DNA of 64,000 nucleotides from Mesorhizobium sp. LMG 17147 (lineage in GTDB: Bacteria > Pseudomonadota > Alphaproteobacteria > Rhizobiales > Rhizobiaceae). How positions within the stretch are numbered: the stretch's first letter is position 1; every line of letters starts with the position of its first letter. The notes below the pieces were generated by a model, which was given only the letters and a program-made list of their open reading frames with translations, had not been told where the DNA came from and did no database searches. Positions 17,644 to 27,318 of the stretch are shown here, in pieces. The DNA lies in assembly GCF_024297145.1 (NCBI RefSeq), contig NZ_JANCTC010000008.1:1-64000 (forward strand). Reading direction: 5' to 3'. The translations under genes were made by a program, and so were the position numbers.

Positions 17644-17796
17644 CCTTCCCTTCTCCCCTTGTGAGAGAAGGTGGATCGGCGCGCAGCGCCGAGACGGATG
17701 AGGGGTGTTCCAGCGGAGTGAGAGGCTGGCGTTCCCTGGAACACCCCTCATCCGTCGCCTTCGGCGACACCTTCTTCCACAAGGGGAGAAGGGAGC
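17644..17796. repeat. about 150-base imperfect palindrome (rhizobial intergenic repeat)
   Basis: A long dyad. The outer arms are CTTCCCTTCTCCCCTTGTG against CACAAGGGGAGAAGGGAG. The inner arms are GACGGATGAGGGGTGTTCCAG against CTGGAACACCCCTCATCCGTC-like sequence, joined by a short AGCGGAGTG-type loop. The RNA would fold into one extended hairpin. It sits between mgdD and the DUF1989-GcvT gene and may act as a terminator or mRNA-stabilising element. The layout matches RIME-like repeats of rhizobia. Confidence 0.85.
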
Positions 17797-17896
17797 TTGT
17801 GCCACCTCCACCTTGCCAAACCCGATCCCCCTGCTATTCTTCCCGATAAAATAATTTCACGCACAGGCAAACTTGTTTCTCGAAACCAGGGTTGAG

Positions 17897-20266
17897 ATGA
17901 GCCAGTCCCCCTACCCCGCCGTCGTCGCCGGACCGCCGCGGCCGAGCCTGATCCTGCGGCCAGGCCAGATCGCGCTGCCGGCCGGGATGGAGCGCTACAC
18001 CGTCCACGGCAACGGCGCGGTGCTGATCGAGGTCGAGGCCGGCGATACGATCAGCGTGCGCAATGTCGAGGGCGGGCAGGCTTGCGAGCTGCTGGCATGG
18101 GACAGCAGCGGCGCGACCGATCCCGGCATTCTCGGAGAGAAATCGAACAGCAATGCCGCCGGCATCAAGGCGATGCTGGCCGAGGGCGACGATAGCCTCG
18201 CTTCCTTGCGCCGAGGCCTCGAGCGGCGCGAGGTGCAGCTCGATCAGGCAAAGGCGGTTCGCGTTTTCGGCGGCGCCACCCCTGCCGGTACCGAACAGGC
18301 TTTTGCCGTCGCCCGCGACGGTTCAATGCTGATTGCCGCGCCCGGCGGGCCGATGCTGGTCGACGGCCACGATACCGCGACGCCGCTTAGCGTCGTCGTC
18401 CGGCGCGCCACCATCCGCCCGGCGGAGAAATCCAGGCTCGCCGACCCGCTGGCCGATCCCGTGCTCGATCTGCGCGTCCATTCGGCGACGGCGGAGGCCT
18501 ACTTCGTCAAGGCGGGCGACTATCTGCAGATCATCGATGTCGACGGGCGCCAATGCACGGATTTCCAGTGCTTTTCGGCGCGCAAGCTGGACAAGGGCCG
18601 CGATCATCCGCTCGACGTGACGACGACGCGCACGCTGATGGGTTCGAGCTATCCGATGCCCGGCCTGCATTCGAAATACTACGACCAGGACATGGAGCCG
18701 CTGGTCGAGGTGGTGCAGGACACTTGCGGCCGGCACGATGCGTTCGCGCTCGCCTGCGCCGCCAAATATTACGACGACATCGGCTATCCCGGCCATCCCA
18801 ACTGCTCGGAGAATTTCAACCGCGCGCTGGCCGACAAGGGCGTCACGCCCCGCGCCGGCTGGATGGCGATCAACTTCTTCTTTAACACGGCGATCGACGC
18901 GTATGGCGTCGTGGTTTCGGACGAGCCGTGGTCGCGGCCGGGCGACTATGTGCTGCTGCGCGCCTTGACCGACATCGTCTGCGTCTCGTCCGCCTGCCCC
19001 GACGACACCACGCCGGCCAATGGCTGGAACCTGACCGACATCCATGTGCGAACCTATTCCGGCCAGCACAAATTCTCGCGAGCGATCGCCAGACGCATGA
19101 CGCCCGATTCGGAACCGAAAATGACCCGCGAGACCGCCTTTCATTCGAGCTTTGCCAAGCACACCCGCAACTTCGTCGAGTACAAGGGTTATTGGCTGGC
19201 CAATTCCTTCGCCAGGCAAGGCCCGATCGACGAATACTGGGCCTGCCGGCAGGACGCCGTGATCATGGACCTGTCGCCGCTGCGCAAGTTCGAGGTCACC
19301 GGCCCCGACTCCGAAGCGCTGCTGCAATATACGCTGACCCGCGACATCAAGAAGCTCGGCGTCGGTCAGGTGGTCTACTCCGCCATGTGCTACGAGCACG
19401 GCGGCATGATCGACGACGGCACGCTGCTTCGGCTCGGCAAAGATAATTTCCGCTGGGTTGGCGGCGACGACCTATCCGGCGAATGGCTGCGGGAAACGGC
19501 GCAAAAACTCGGCCTCACCGTGCTGGTGCGCTCGTCGACCGACCAGATGCACAATGTCGCCGTGCAGGGACCGAAAAGCCGCGACATCCTGCGGCAGATC
19601 GTCTGGACCTCGCCGCTGCAGCCGTCGATCGACGAGCTTGAATGGTTCCGTTTCGCGGTCGCCCGCATCGGCGGCGGCAATGGCATTCCCGTCATTGTCT
19701 CGCGCACCGGCTACACTGGCGAGCTCGGCTACGAGATCTGGTGCCACCCGCGCGACGCCGAAAAGGTGTTCGAGGCGATCTGGCAGGCCGGCCAGCCGCA
19801 CGGCCTGAAGCCGATGGGGCTGCAGGCGCTCGATATGGTGCGCATCGAGGCCGGGCTGATCTTTGCCGGTTACGAATTTTCCGACCAAACAGATCCGTTC
19901 GAGGCCGGCATCGGCTTCACCGTACCGCTGAAGACCAAGAGCGACGATTTCATCGGCCGCGAGGCGCTGATCCGGCGCAAGGAAAATCCGCAGAGGAAGC
20001 TGGTCGGCCTCGACATCGACGCCAATGTCGCCGTCGGCCACGGCGATTGCGTACATGTCGGCCGCGCCCAGATCGGCGTGGTCACCTCCGGCATGCGCTC
20101 GCCGCTGCTAAACAAGACCATCGCGCTGGCCAGGCTCGACGTCGCGCATTCGGCGGTCGGCACCGAGGTCGAGATCGGCAAGCTCGACGGCCACAGCAAG
20201 CGGCTGCCGGCGCGCGTTGTCGCCTTTGCCCATTACGACCCGCAAAAGACCAGGCCGCGCTCCTGA
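17897..20266 (+). CDS. DUF1989-GcvT fusion protein
   Basis: A 789-residue two-part protein. Residues about 30-400 resemble the DUF1989 / urea carboxylase-associated family, perhaps as two tandem halves, with conserved Cys and Asn in HPNCSENF, NFFFN and SSACPDD. Residues about 415-785 are a complete GcvT-type aminomethyltransferase (MDLSPLRKFEVTG, SRTGYTGELGYEIW, MRSPLLNKTIALARL). The ATG at 17897 is used. Its place after mgdABCD points to folate-linked handling of a one-carbon unit, perhaps from a substrate prepared by the DUF1989 half. The substrate is unknown; transfer from other N-methyl compounds is the best guess. Confidence 0.8.
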   Translation: MSQSPYPAVVAGPPRPSLILRPGQIALPAGMERYTVHGNGAVLIEVEAGDTISVRNVEGGQACELLAWDSSGATDPGILGEKSNSNAAGIKAMLAEGDDSLASLRRGLERREVQLDQAKAVRVFGGATPAGTEQAFAVARDGSMLIAAPGGPMLVDGHDTATPLSVVVRRATIRPAEKSRLADPLADPVLDLRVHSATAEAYFVKAGDYLQIIDVDGRQCTDFQCFSARKLDKGRDHPLDVTTTRTLMGSSYPMPGLHSKYYDQDMEPLVEVVQDTCGRHDAFALACAAKYYDDIGYPGHPNCSENFNRALADKGVTPRAGWMAINFFFNTAIDAYGVVVSDEPWSRPGDYVLLRALTDIVCVSSACPDDTTPANGWNLTDIHVRTYSGQHKFSRAIARRMTPDSEPKMTRETAFHSSFAKHTRNFVEYKGYWLANSFARQGPIDEYWACRQDAVIMDLSPLRKFEVTGPDSEALLQYTLTRDIKKLGVGQVVYSAMCYEHGGMIDDGTLLRLGKDNFRWVGGDDLSGEWLRETAQKLGLTVLVRSSTDQMHNVAVQGPKSRDILRQIVWTSPLQPSIDELEWFRFAVARIGGGNGIPVIVSRTGYTGELGYEIWCHPRDAEKVFEAIWQAGQPHGLKPMGLQALDMVRIEAGLIFAGYEFSDQTDPFEAGIGFTVPLKTKSDDFIGREALIRRKENPQRKLVGLDIDANVAVGHGDCVHVGRAQIGVVTSGMRSPLLNKTIALARLDVAHSAVGTEVEIGKLDGHSKRLPARVVAFAHYDPQKTRPRS

Positions 20267-20280
20267 TCGACGCTGCCCTG

Positions 20281-20320
20281 GTTCTTCCCTTCTCCGTTGC
20301 TGTCGTGGGAGAAGGAAGAC
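20281..20320. other. short hairpin in the gap before the second APC permease
   Basis: The 277-base gap after the DUF1989-GcvT gene contains an imperfect stem, CTTCCCTTCTCC against GGGAGAAGGAAG, at 20284-20318. It resembles a fragment of the palindrome at 17644-17796. It may end the upstream transcript. The remaining bases up to 20543 show no clear promoter or site. Confidence 0.4.
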
Positions 20321-20543
20321 CGCACCCGTTGGCAGCGCCGACGAAGCTCGACTGTTCACAAACGCAATGTGCACAGCGTCACAAAGCGCTTGACGTGAAA
20401 GCGCGTTGGGTCAATCTTCACTGCTAAGAAAAAAATACTACTGAGCGGAAAACGCCTGGGGCCGTTCAACGTGAGCGTCGATGACGCCTCGCGAGATTGC
20501 GGCTGTTGCCGATGGGAACATCAAAAATGGGGAATCCACGTAA

Positions 20544-22253
20544 ATGAGCACGATAGTCACCACCTTGGTGCCGCCTGCCGAAGGGCAGCTGCACCGGAAC
20601 ATCGATTGGCGCGGCGCCTTCTGGGTCGCAAGCGGCGTTCCGGCCCTTGTCCTGTTTTCGATCGGCGGCATCGCAGGCACTACCGGAACGCTGGCCTTCC
20701 TGATCTGGACGGTATCCATGGTCATGGGCTTCCTGCAGTCCTTCACCTATGCGGAAATCGCCGGGCTGTTCCCGAATAAATCCGGCGGCGCCTCGATCTA
20801 TGGCGCCACCGCATGGCTGCGCTATTCGAAATTCATCGCGCCGCTTTCGGTGTGGTGCAACTGGTTCGCCTGGTCGCCGGTGCTGTCGCTCGGCTGCTCG
20901 ATCGCCGCCGCCTACATCCTCAACGCACTGGCGCCGGTGCCGCTGTTCACCGACACTTCGCCGGAAGTCGCCGCCTATATTGCGGCCCATGCCGGAACCA
21001 GCGCCGCCGACGCCATCACCGCGGTCACCGCGGCGGCGACGCCGGCGATCCGTAACTGGACGCTCTACGGTCACACGCTGGGCCCGGTTTCCTTTACCTT
21101 CAACGCCACCTTCTTCATCGGCGCGGTGCTGATGCTGATCATCTTCTCGATCCAGCATCGCGGCATCCTGGGCACGGCCAACGTGCAGAAATATATCGGC
21201 CTGCTGGTCATCATCCCGATGCTGATCGTCGGCGTGGTGCCGATCGTCACCGGCCAGATCAACTGGGCAAACTTCTCGCCGCTGGTGCCGCTCGCGGCAG
21301 CATATGCGCCGGAGCCCGGCGCATGGAACATCGCCGGCTGGACGCTGGTGCTCGGCGGCATGTTCATCGCGGCATGGTCGACCTACGGTTTCGAGACCGC
21401 CGTCTGCTACACCTCCGAATTCAAGAACCCCGGCACCGATACCTTCAAGGCGATCTTCTACTCCGGCCTGTTGTGCATGCTGCTGTTCATCCTGGTGCCG
21501 TTCACCTTTCAGGGCGTGCTCGGCTTGAACGGCATGCTGGCGACGCCGATTGTCGACGGCTCCGGCGTTGCCGATGCGCTGGCCGGCATGGTCGGCGGCG
21601 GACAGCTGATCCACAGCCTGCTGGTCATGCTGATGATCCTGGCGCTGGTGCTCTGCATCATGACGGCGATGGCCGGCTCTTCGCGCACGCTCTACCAAGG
21701 TTCGGTCGACGGCTGGCTGCCGCGCTACCTCAGCCATGTCAACGAGCATGGCGCACCGACGCGGGCGATGTGGACCGACCTGGTCTTCAACCTGATCGTG
21801 CTGGCCATCGCCTCGGCCGACGCGACAAGCTTCTTCTTCATCCTCGCGGTGTCGAATTGCGGCTACATCATCTTCAACTTCCTCAATCTCAATGCCGGCT
21901 GGATCCACCGCATCGACAATGGCCACATCGCGCGGCCCTGGAAGGCGCCGAGCTGGCTGCTCGGCCTCGGCGCGATCTTTGCCTACGTCAACGCTGTCTT
22001 CATGGGCGCCGGAGCCAAGGTCTGGAACCCGATGGCATTGTGGGCAGGGCTGATCACGGCAGCCTTGATCATCCCGGTGTTCTGCTTCCGGCATTACATC
22101 CAGGACAAGGGCAAATTCCCCGACCACATGCTGGCCGATCTCGGCATGAACTCGTCCGACCTTACGGTGCGAAAGGCGGGGATGCTGCCCTATCTGACGC
22201 TGGTCGCCGGCGTCGCGGTTATGCTGCTCGCCAACTGGCTGTTCGTCATCTGA
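20544..22253 (+). CDS. APC-superfamily amino acid permease
   Basis: A 569-residue membrane protein with about 12-14 predicted helices. It carries APC signatures such as GIAGTTGTLAFLIW near the first helix, FPNKSGGASIYGATAW near the second, and TYGFETAVCYTSEFKNPG in the central helices. It is longer than the first permease (5547-6947), with an inserted loop at about residues 130-175. It probably brings in an amino acid or N-methylated amine used by the preceding DUF1989-GcvT protein; substrate not determinable. It is followed by a strong terminator at 22366. Confidence 0.85.
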   Translation: MSTIVTTLVPPAEGQLHRNIDWRGAFWVASGVPALVLFSIGGIAGTTGTLAFLIWTVSMVMGFLQSFTYAEIAGLFPNKSGGASIYGATAWLRYSKFIAPLSVWCNWFAWSPVLSLGCSIAAAYILNALAPVPLFTDTSPEVAAYIAAHAGTSAADAITAVTAAATPAIRNWTLYGHTLGPVSFTFNATFFIGAVLMLIIFSIQHRGILGTANVQKYIGLLVIIPMLIVGVVPIVTGQINWANFSPLVPLAAAYAPEPGAWNIAGWTLVLGGMFIAAWSTYGFETAVCYTSEFKNPGTDTFKAIFYSGLLCMLLFILVPFTFQGVLGLNGMLATPIVDGSGVADALAGMVGGGQLIHSLLVMLMILALVLCIMTAMAGSSRTLYQGSVDGWLPRYLSHVNEHGAPTRAMWTDLVFNLIVLAIASADATSFFFILAVSNCGYIIFNFLNLNAGWIHRIDNGHIARPWKAPSWLLGLGAIFAYVNAVFMGAGAKVWNPMALWAGLITAALIIPVFCFRHYIQDKGKFPDHMLADLGMNSSDLTVRKAGMLPYLTLVAGVAVMLLANWLFVI

Positions 22254-22365
22254 GGCTTGCCTTGAGGGATCGGACGCGCGATGCGCCCGGTCCCTGCATT
22301 TTGTTCTTGCTTTGTGCCGGCAGCTATGCTACTAAATTGGGTATAGTGCTAATTGGCTCCAAAGA

Positions 22366-22388
22366 CCCGCCTCCCGAGGCGGGTTTTT
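22366..22388 (+). terminator. rho-independent terminator
   Basis: A CCCGCCT stem, CCCG loop and AGGCGGG stem, followed by five T residues. It ends transcription from the APC permease and also separates it from the convergent aldehyde dehydrogenase gene. A TTGTTC-18-TATGCT promoter-like pair at 22301-22330 raises the possibility of a separate short RNA of about 50 bases. Confidence 0.85.
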
Positions 22389-22414
22389 CGTTTCTGACCC
22401 TGTTGGCGCCAGGC

Positions 22415-23908
22415 TCAATCGATCTTGATGAACACGCCCTTGGTGTTGAGATATTCGTCGAGGTGTTCGGCGCCGCCCTCGCGGCCGTAGCCGCTCATCT
22501 TGTAGCCGCCAAAGGGCACGGCCGGATCGATGGCGTGATAGGTGTTGACCCAGACCGAGCCGGCGCGGATCTTGCGCGACAGCTGGTGGGCGGTGGCGAG
22601 ATTTTGGGTGAAGACCCCTGCCGCCAGGCCGTAGGGCGTGTTGTTGGCCCGCTCGACCGCCTCGTCCAGCGAATCGAACGGCAATGCCGAAATCACCGGC
22701 CCGAAGATCTCCTCACGGGCGATCTTCATGTCGTCCGAGACGCCGGCAAAGACGGTCGGCGCGACGAAATTGCCGGCGGCAAGCGCGCCTTCCACAAGCC
22801 GGGTGCCTCCGGTGACGAGTTTCGCCCCTTCCGCAGTGCCGGCCTCAAGGTAACCGGTGACCCGTTGCAACTGCTTTTCGGAGACGAGCGGACCGATTTC
22901 GGTCGCCGGGTCGATGCCGTCGCCGACCTTGAGACCCTTGGCATATGCCGCCAGCCGCTCGACGAACTCGTCATGGACGGCGCGTTCGACGAAAAGGCGC
23001 GAGCCGGCGATGCAGATCTGGCCGGAATTGGCGAACACCGACATCGCCGCCACCGGCACCGCTTTGTCGAGATCGGCATCGGTGCAGACGATGACCGGGG
23101 ACTTGCCGCCGAGCTCCAGCGAGACGCGCTTGAGGTTGCCGGCCGAGGCGCGCACGATCGACTGGCCGGTTGCCGTCGAGCCGGTGAAGACGATCTTGTC
23201 GACGCCCATGTGCTCGGCGAGTGCCGCGCCTGCCTCGTCGCCGGTGCCGGTGACGATGTTGACGACGCCTTCCGGAACGCCGGCTTCGTTCATGATGTCA
23301 GCGATCAAAAGCGGCGTCAGCGGCGCCTCTTCCGATGGTTTCAGCACGATGGTGCAGCCGGTCGCCAGCGCCGGGCCGATCTTCCAGATCGACGCCGCCG
23401 TTGGCGCGTTCCAGGGAATGATGGCGCCGACGACGCCGACCGGCTCCTTGCGGGTGAAAGAGACGATTTCGCCGGGCAGCGAGTTGTCGATGGTCTCGCC
23501 GTGCAGCGCCGTCGCCATGCCGGCATAGTAGCGCAGCATGCCGATGACGCGGTTGCGGTTGGCGCGGGTGCGCACGATTGGCATGCCCATGTCGGTGGTG
23601 TCGGAGCGGCTGATCTCTTCCCAGTGCTTTTCGAAGAGGTCGGCGATCCTTAGCAGCAGCACCTGCCGCTCATAAGGCTTGAACCGGCTCCATGGCCCCT
23701 CGAACGCCTTGCGGGCGGCAGTCACCGCGACGTCGATGTCCTGGCGGTCGGCGCGCGGCACCGTGGCGATGACCGCGCCGGTGGCGGGGTTGCGGCTCTC
23801 CATGGTCCGACCGGAGCGGGCATCAACCCACCCACCGCCGATGAACATCCGGCGATGGCGCCCGTCGATCGGCAGCCGCAGCGCCGCCGCTGTCTGAGCC
23901 ATGGTCAT
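22415..23908 (-). CDS. NAD(P)-dependent aldehyde dehydrogenase
   Basis: A 497-residue member of the aldehyde dehydrogenase superfamily. Visible motifs are the NPATG segment near residue 40, IIPWNAP near 163, ELGGKSP holding the general-base Glu near 267, and SGQICIAGSRLF holding the catalytic Cys near 300. The start at 23908 has GGAGGAGG upstream. Closest in style to betaine/gamma-aminobutyraldehyde or phenylacetaldehyde-type enzymes. It is transcribed toward the methylamine locus but is separated from it by a terminator. The substrate is not determinable from sequence. Confidence 0.88.
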   Translation of the reverse strand: MTMAQTAAALRLPIDGRHRRMFIGGGWVDARSGRTMESRNPATGAVIATVPRADRQDIDVAVTAARKAFEGPWSRFKPYERQVLLLRIADLFEKHWEEISRSDTTDMGMPIVRTRANRNRVIGMLRYYAGMATALHGETIDNSLPGEIVSFTRKEPVGVVGAIIPWNAPTAASIWKIGPALATGCTIVLKPSEEAPLTPLLIADIMNEAGVPEGVVNIVTGTGDEAGAALAEHMGVDKIVFTGSTATGQSIVRASAGNLKRVSLELGGKSPVIVCTDADLDKAVPVAAMSVFANSGQICIAGSRLFVERAVHDEFVERLAAYAKGLKVGDGIDPATEIGPLVSEKQLQRVTGYLEAGTAEGAKLVTGGTRLVEGALAAGNFVAPTVFAGVSDDMKIAREEIFGPVISALPFDSLDEAVERANNTPYGLAAGVFTQNLATAHQLSRKIRAGSVWVNTYHAIDPAVPFGGYKMSGYGREGGAEHLDEYLNTKGVFIKID

Positions 23909-23977
23909 AACATCCTCCTCCGGCGCCTACGCCCGGTGAGCGGATTAAACCGCCGGAGGTCACATTTGCCAACAGCT

Positions 23978-26900
23978 CTATTCGGCCGCCAGGGCCAGTT
24001 GCGGCCTTTCGTTCTTTTCTTCCGTCTCGGCCGGCTGCTCCACCACCTTCTTGGGCTCCCTGCCGAAGAACAGCGCATAGGCTGCCGGCAGGACAAGGAT
24101 GGTCAGCACCGTGGCGACGAGAATGCCGCCCATCATGGCGTAGGCGAGCGGCCCCCAGAAGACGCCGCGCGAGATCGGGATCAGCGCCAGCACCGCCGTC
24201 AGCGCGGTCAGCACGATCGGCCGGAACCGGCGCACCGCCGAGCCGATGATGGCCTCGGAACGCTCCACGCCGGCGGCAATGTCCTGGTCGATCTGATCGA
24301 CCAGGATGATCGAGTTGCGCATGATGATGCCGAGCAGGGCGATGACACCGAGGATGGCGACGAACCCGAACGGCGCGCCGCTGATCAAAAGTGCCGCGGC
24401 CGCGCCGATAATGCCGAGCGGACCGGTCGCCAGCACCAGCATCGCCTTGCCGAAATGCTGCAGCTGGATCATCAGCAGCACGACGATAACGGCCAGCATG
24501 ATCGGTGCTTTCGCCGCAATCGAGGCCTGGCTTTCGGCCGCATCCTCGGCGCCGCCCTGGATCTCGATCTTGTAGCCGGGGGCGAGGCTGGCGCGCAGGC
24601 CCTGCATCTCGCTGTACATTTTCATGGCAACATCGTTCGGCTGCACGCCATCCGGAAGCGTGGCGCGTACACTGATGGTCGGCAGGCGGTCGCGCCGCCA
24701 TTCGACGCCTTGCTCCAGCACCGGGACGATCTTGGCGACCTGCGACAGCGGCACGGAGCCACCGAAATCGGTCGGGATGTAGACGGAGTCGACCGCCGAC
24801 AGCAGGTGACGGCTTGCCTCCGGCTCACGGGCGACGATCGAAACCGTCTCCTCGCCGTCGCGGAAGTCATCGAGCGGCGCTCCCGACATGCTCGCCTGCA
24901 GCATCTGGCGGATGCGCTGCGAGGTGACGCCGAGCGCACGGGCACGATCCTGGTCGATCACCAGCTTCATCGCCGGCACCGGCTCCAGCCAGTCGTCGTG
25001 GATGGCGCCGAGCAGCGGATTTGCCTGGAACTTCGCCTTCACCTCGTCGGCGATGCGGCGCACCTCCTGGCGATCCGGACCCATGACGCGCATCTGCACC
25101 GGCCAGCCGGTCGGCGGACCGAGGAACAGGCGATCGACCTTGGCGCGGATCGACGGGAAATCCTCAGCCAGGATGGTGCGCAGCTTAACGATCAGCCGCT
25201 CGCGGGCCGGCTCGTCATTGGCCATCACCAGAAGCTGGGCGAAGTTCGGGTTGCGAAGCTGCTGGTCGAGCGGCAGGAAGAAGCGCGGCGCGCCTTCGCC
25301 GATATAGGTGGCGATGAAGCGCTTGTCCTTGTCGTCCATCATCCTGGCTTCGAGCGCCTTGGCCTGGGTCTCGACTTCCTTGATGCTGGTGCCTTCCGGC
25401 AGCCAGAGATCGACGAGGATTTCCGGACGCGACGATTGCGGGAAGAAATTCTGCGGAATGAACTGGAACGCCCACAGGCTGGTGGCAAAGGTCATCAGCG
25501 TCATCACCAGGACGATGATGCGATGGCGCACTGCCCATGCCACGGTCGAGCGAAGACGGCGGTAGAAGCGCGTGTCGAAGACATCGTGATGGTTGCCGGC
25601 GTGCTTGCGCTGCTTCAGGATCATGTGGCCGAGCCACGGCGTGAAATAGACCGCCGCAAACCAGGACACGACCAGCGCGATGCCGACGACGTAAAACAGG
25701 GTGCGCACATATTCGCCGGCGGTCGAGGCAGCGAACCCGACGGGAATGAAGCCGGCCGTCGTGATCAGCGTGCCGGTCAGCATCGGGAAGGCGGTCGAGG
25801 AGTAGGCGAAGCTCGCCGCCTCGACCTTGACCAAGCCTTCCTCGAGCTTTCGCTCCATCATTTCGACGACGATCATCGCGTCGTCGACCAACAGCCCAAG
25901 GGCGATGATCAGCGCGCCGAGCGAAATGCGCTGCAGGTCGATGCCGAGCTCGTACATGATGGCGAAGGTGGCGGCCAGGACCAGCGGAATGACAATTGCG
26001 ATCACCAGGCCCGAGCGCCAGCCGATCGACAGGAACGATACGAAAAGCACGATCAGGAGCGCTTCGCCGAGCGCTTCCATGAACTCGCTCACCGCCTCCT
26101 TCACGACATGCGGCTGGTCGGAAATCTGATCGACCGAAACGCCATAGGGCAGCGCCTCTTCGAAGCGCTTGTAGGTCGCTTCGACGTCCTTGCCGACGTC
26201 GGTGACGTTGAAGCCCTTGGCCATGACGACGCCGAGCTGGACGCTGTCGTGACCGTTGAAACGATATTTGCGCTGGTACGGATCCTCGAGGCCCGAGGTC
26301 ACGGTGGCGATGTCGCCGAGGCGCGTCACCTGGTTGCCGGCGCGCAGGCGAAGCTCGCGGATGTCGGCCGCCCTGGTGACATCGCCCTCGACCGAAATGC
26401 GCACCGAACGCTGGCCGGTGTCGACAGAACCTGCCGGGTCGACGTTGTTCTGGCCTCGGATCGCATTCTGCAGGTCGGTCAACGTCAGGCCACGTTCGGC
26501 AAGCGCCTTAGATGAAACGTCGATGTAGAGTTTCTCCGGCTGGTCGCCGATGATCACGGCCTTCTCGACACCGGGCGTCGTCAGCAGCATGTCACGCGCC
26601 TGGATGGCGAATTTCTTCAGCTCGGGATAGCTGTAGCCGTCGCCGCTGATCGAATGCAGGGTGATGAACGTGTCGCCGAATTCGTCGTTGAAGTAGGGCC
26701 CGAGCAGCCCCTGCGGCAGTTCGTCGGCGATATCGCCGACCTTCTTGCGCACCTGATAGAAAGCATCGGCGACCTGCGCCGGATTGGTGTCGCCCTTGAC
26801 CTGCAAGGTGATGATGGCGCTGCCGGCGCGGGTGTAGGAGCGGACAAAATCGAGGTGCGGCGTCTCCTGCAGCTTGCGCTCGATCTTGTTGACGACCTGG

Positions 26901-27112
26901 TCCTCCATCTCCTTGATCGAGGAGCCTGGCCAGATCGCCTGGACGACCATGACGCGGAAGGTGAAATCGGGGTCTTCCTTCTGGCCCATGCGCATCAGGC
27001 CGAGCGCACCGGCGACGATGATCAGCCCGAACAGGAAGCGGGCAATGCTCGGATGGCCGATTGCCCAGCGCGACAGATTGAAAGACCGCTTTTCGTTGGT
27101 GTCGATGGTCAT
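23978..27112 (-). CDS. RND-family efflux pump inner-membrane transporter
   Basis: A 1044-residue AcrB/MexF-like hydrophobe-amphiphile efflux protein with 12 expected helices and two large periplasmic loops. It starts near residue 20 with RWAIGHPSIARFLFG, then GALGLMRMGQKEDPDF. The charged helix-4 proton-relay region GLLVDDAMIVVEMMERKLEEG is visible. It works with the lipoprotein adaptor encoded upstream (27319-28467) and an outer-membrane channel not present here. It is the last gene of the tetR-adaptor-RND operon. Substrates are unknown. Confidence 0.92.
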   Translation of the reverse strand: MTIDTNEKRSFNLSRWAIGHPSIARFLFGLIIVAGALGLMRMGQKEDPDFTFRVMVVQAIWPGSSIKEMEDQVVNKIERKLQETPHLDFVRSYTRAGSAIITLQVKGDTNPAQVADAFYQVRKKVGDIADELPQGLLGPYFNDEFGDTFITLHSISGDGYSYPELKKFAIQARDMLLTTPGVEKAVIIGDQPEKLYIDVSSKALAERGLTLTDLQNAIRGQNNVDPAGSVDTGQRSVRISVEGDVTRAADIRELRLRAGNQVTRLGDIATVTSGLEDPYQRKYRFNGHDSVQLGVVMAKGFNVTDVGKDVEATYKRFEEALPYGVSVDQISDQPHVVKEAVSEFMEALGEALLIVLFVSFLSIGWRSGLVIAIVIPLVLAATFAIMYELGIDLQRISLGALIIALGLLVDDAMIVVEMMERKLEEGLVKVEAASFAYSSTAFPMLTGTLITTAGFIPVGFAASTAGEYVRTLFYVVGIALVVSWFAAVYFTPWLGHMILKQRKHAGNHHDVFDTRFYRRLRSTVAWAVRHRIIVLVMTLMTFATSLWAFQFIPQNFFPQSSRPEILVDLWLPEGTSIKEVETQAKALEARMMDDKDKRFIATYIGEGAPRFFLPLDQQLRNPNFAQLLVMANDEPARERLIVKLRTILAEDFPSIRAKVDRLFLGPPTGWPVQMRVMGPDRQEVRRIADEVKAKFQANPLLGAIHDDWLEPVPAMKLVIDQDRARALGVTSQRIRQMLQASMSGAPLDDFRDGEETVSIVAREPEASRHLLSAVDSVYIPTDFGGSVPLSQVAKIVPVLEQGVEWRRDRLPTISVRATLPDGVQPNDVAMKMYSEMQGLRASLAPGYKIEIQGGAEDAAESQASIAAKAPIMLAVIVVLLMIQLQHFGKAMLVLATGPLGIIGAAAALLISGAPFGFVAILGVIALLGIIMRNSIILVDQIDQDIAAGVERSEAIIGSAVRRFRPIVLTALTAVLALIPISRGVFWGPLAYAMMGGILVATVLTILVLPAAYALFFGREPKKVVEQPAETEEKNERPQLALAAE

Positions 27113-27318
27113 CGGCGTCAGTCCGTTTCAATTTGATCAACAGAGCACGCGCTTTCGCATGCCCAAGGAACTTCCGATGTGGGCTTCCGGGCGGCGTGGC
27201 TTTCCGAGTGAGAGATCTACATCGCGGTGGGACACGAGGATCGACGTGGGGGTTACATCGACCTGAGATCTCGAAAATCGGGGCGCCTGCCGCCCGGAAA
27301 CCGTGAATTGCCTGGCCG
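27113..27318. other. 206-base gap inside the efflux operon
   Basis: Unusually long gap between the adaptor stop and the RND gene start. I see no open reading frame of note, no terminator with a T-run and no strong promoter. It may hold a secondary promoter for the pump gene, but nothing in the sequence proves that. Confidence 0.3.

Noticed and set aside
20466..22127. 553-codon minus-strand open frame opposite the second APC permease
   Set aside because: The high-GC antisense of a membrane protein gives an Asp/Arg/Gln-rich chain with no fold signature; the plus strand encodes a clear permease.
23855..26515. 886-codon plus-strand open frame opposite the RND pump gene
   Set aside because: Antisense of a recognised RND transporter; no motif, and charged low-complexity composition.
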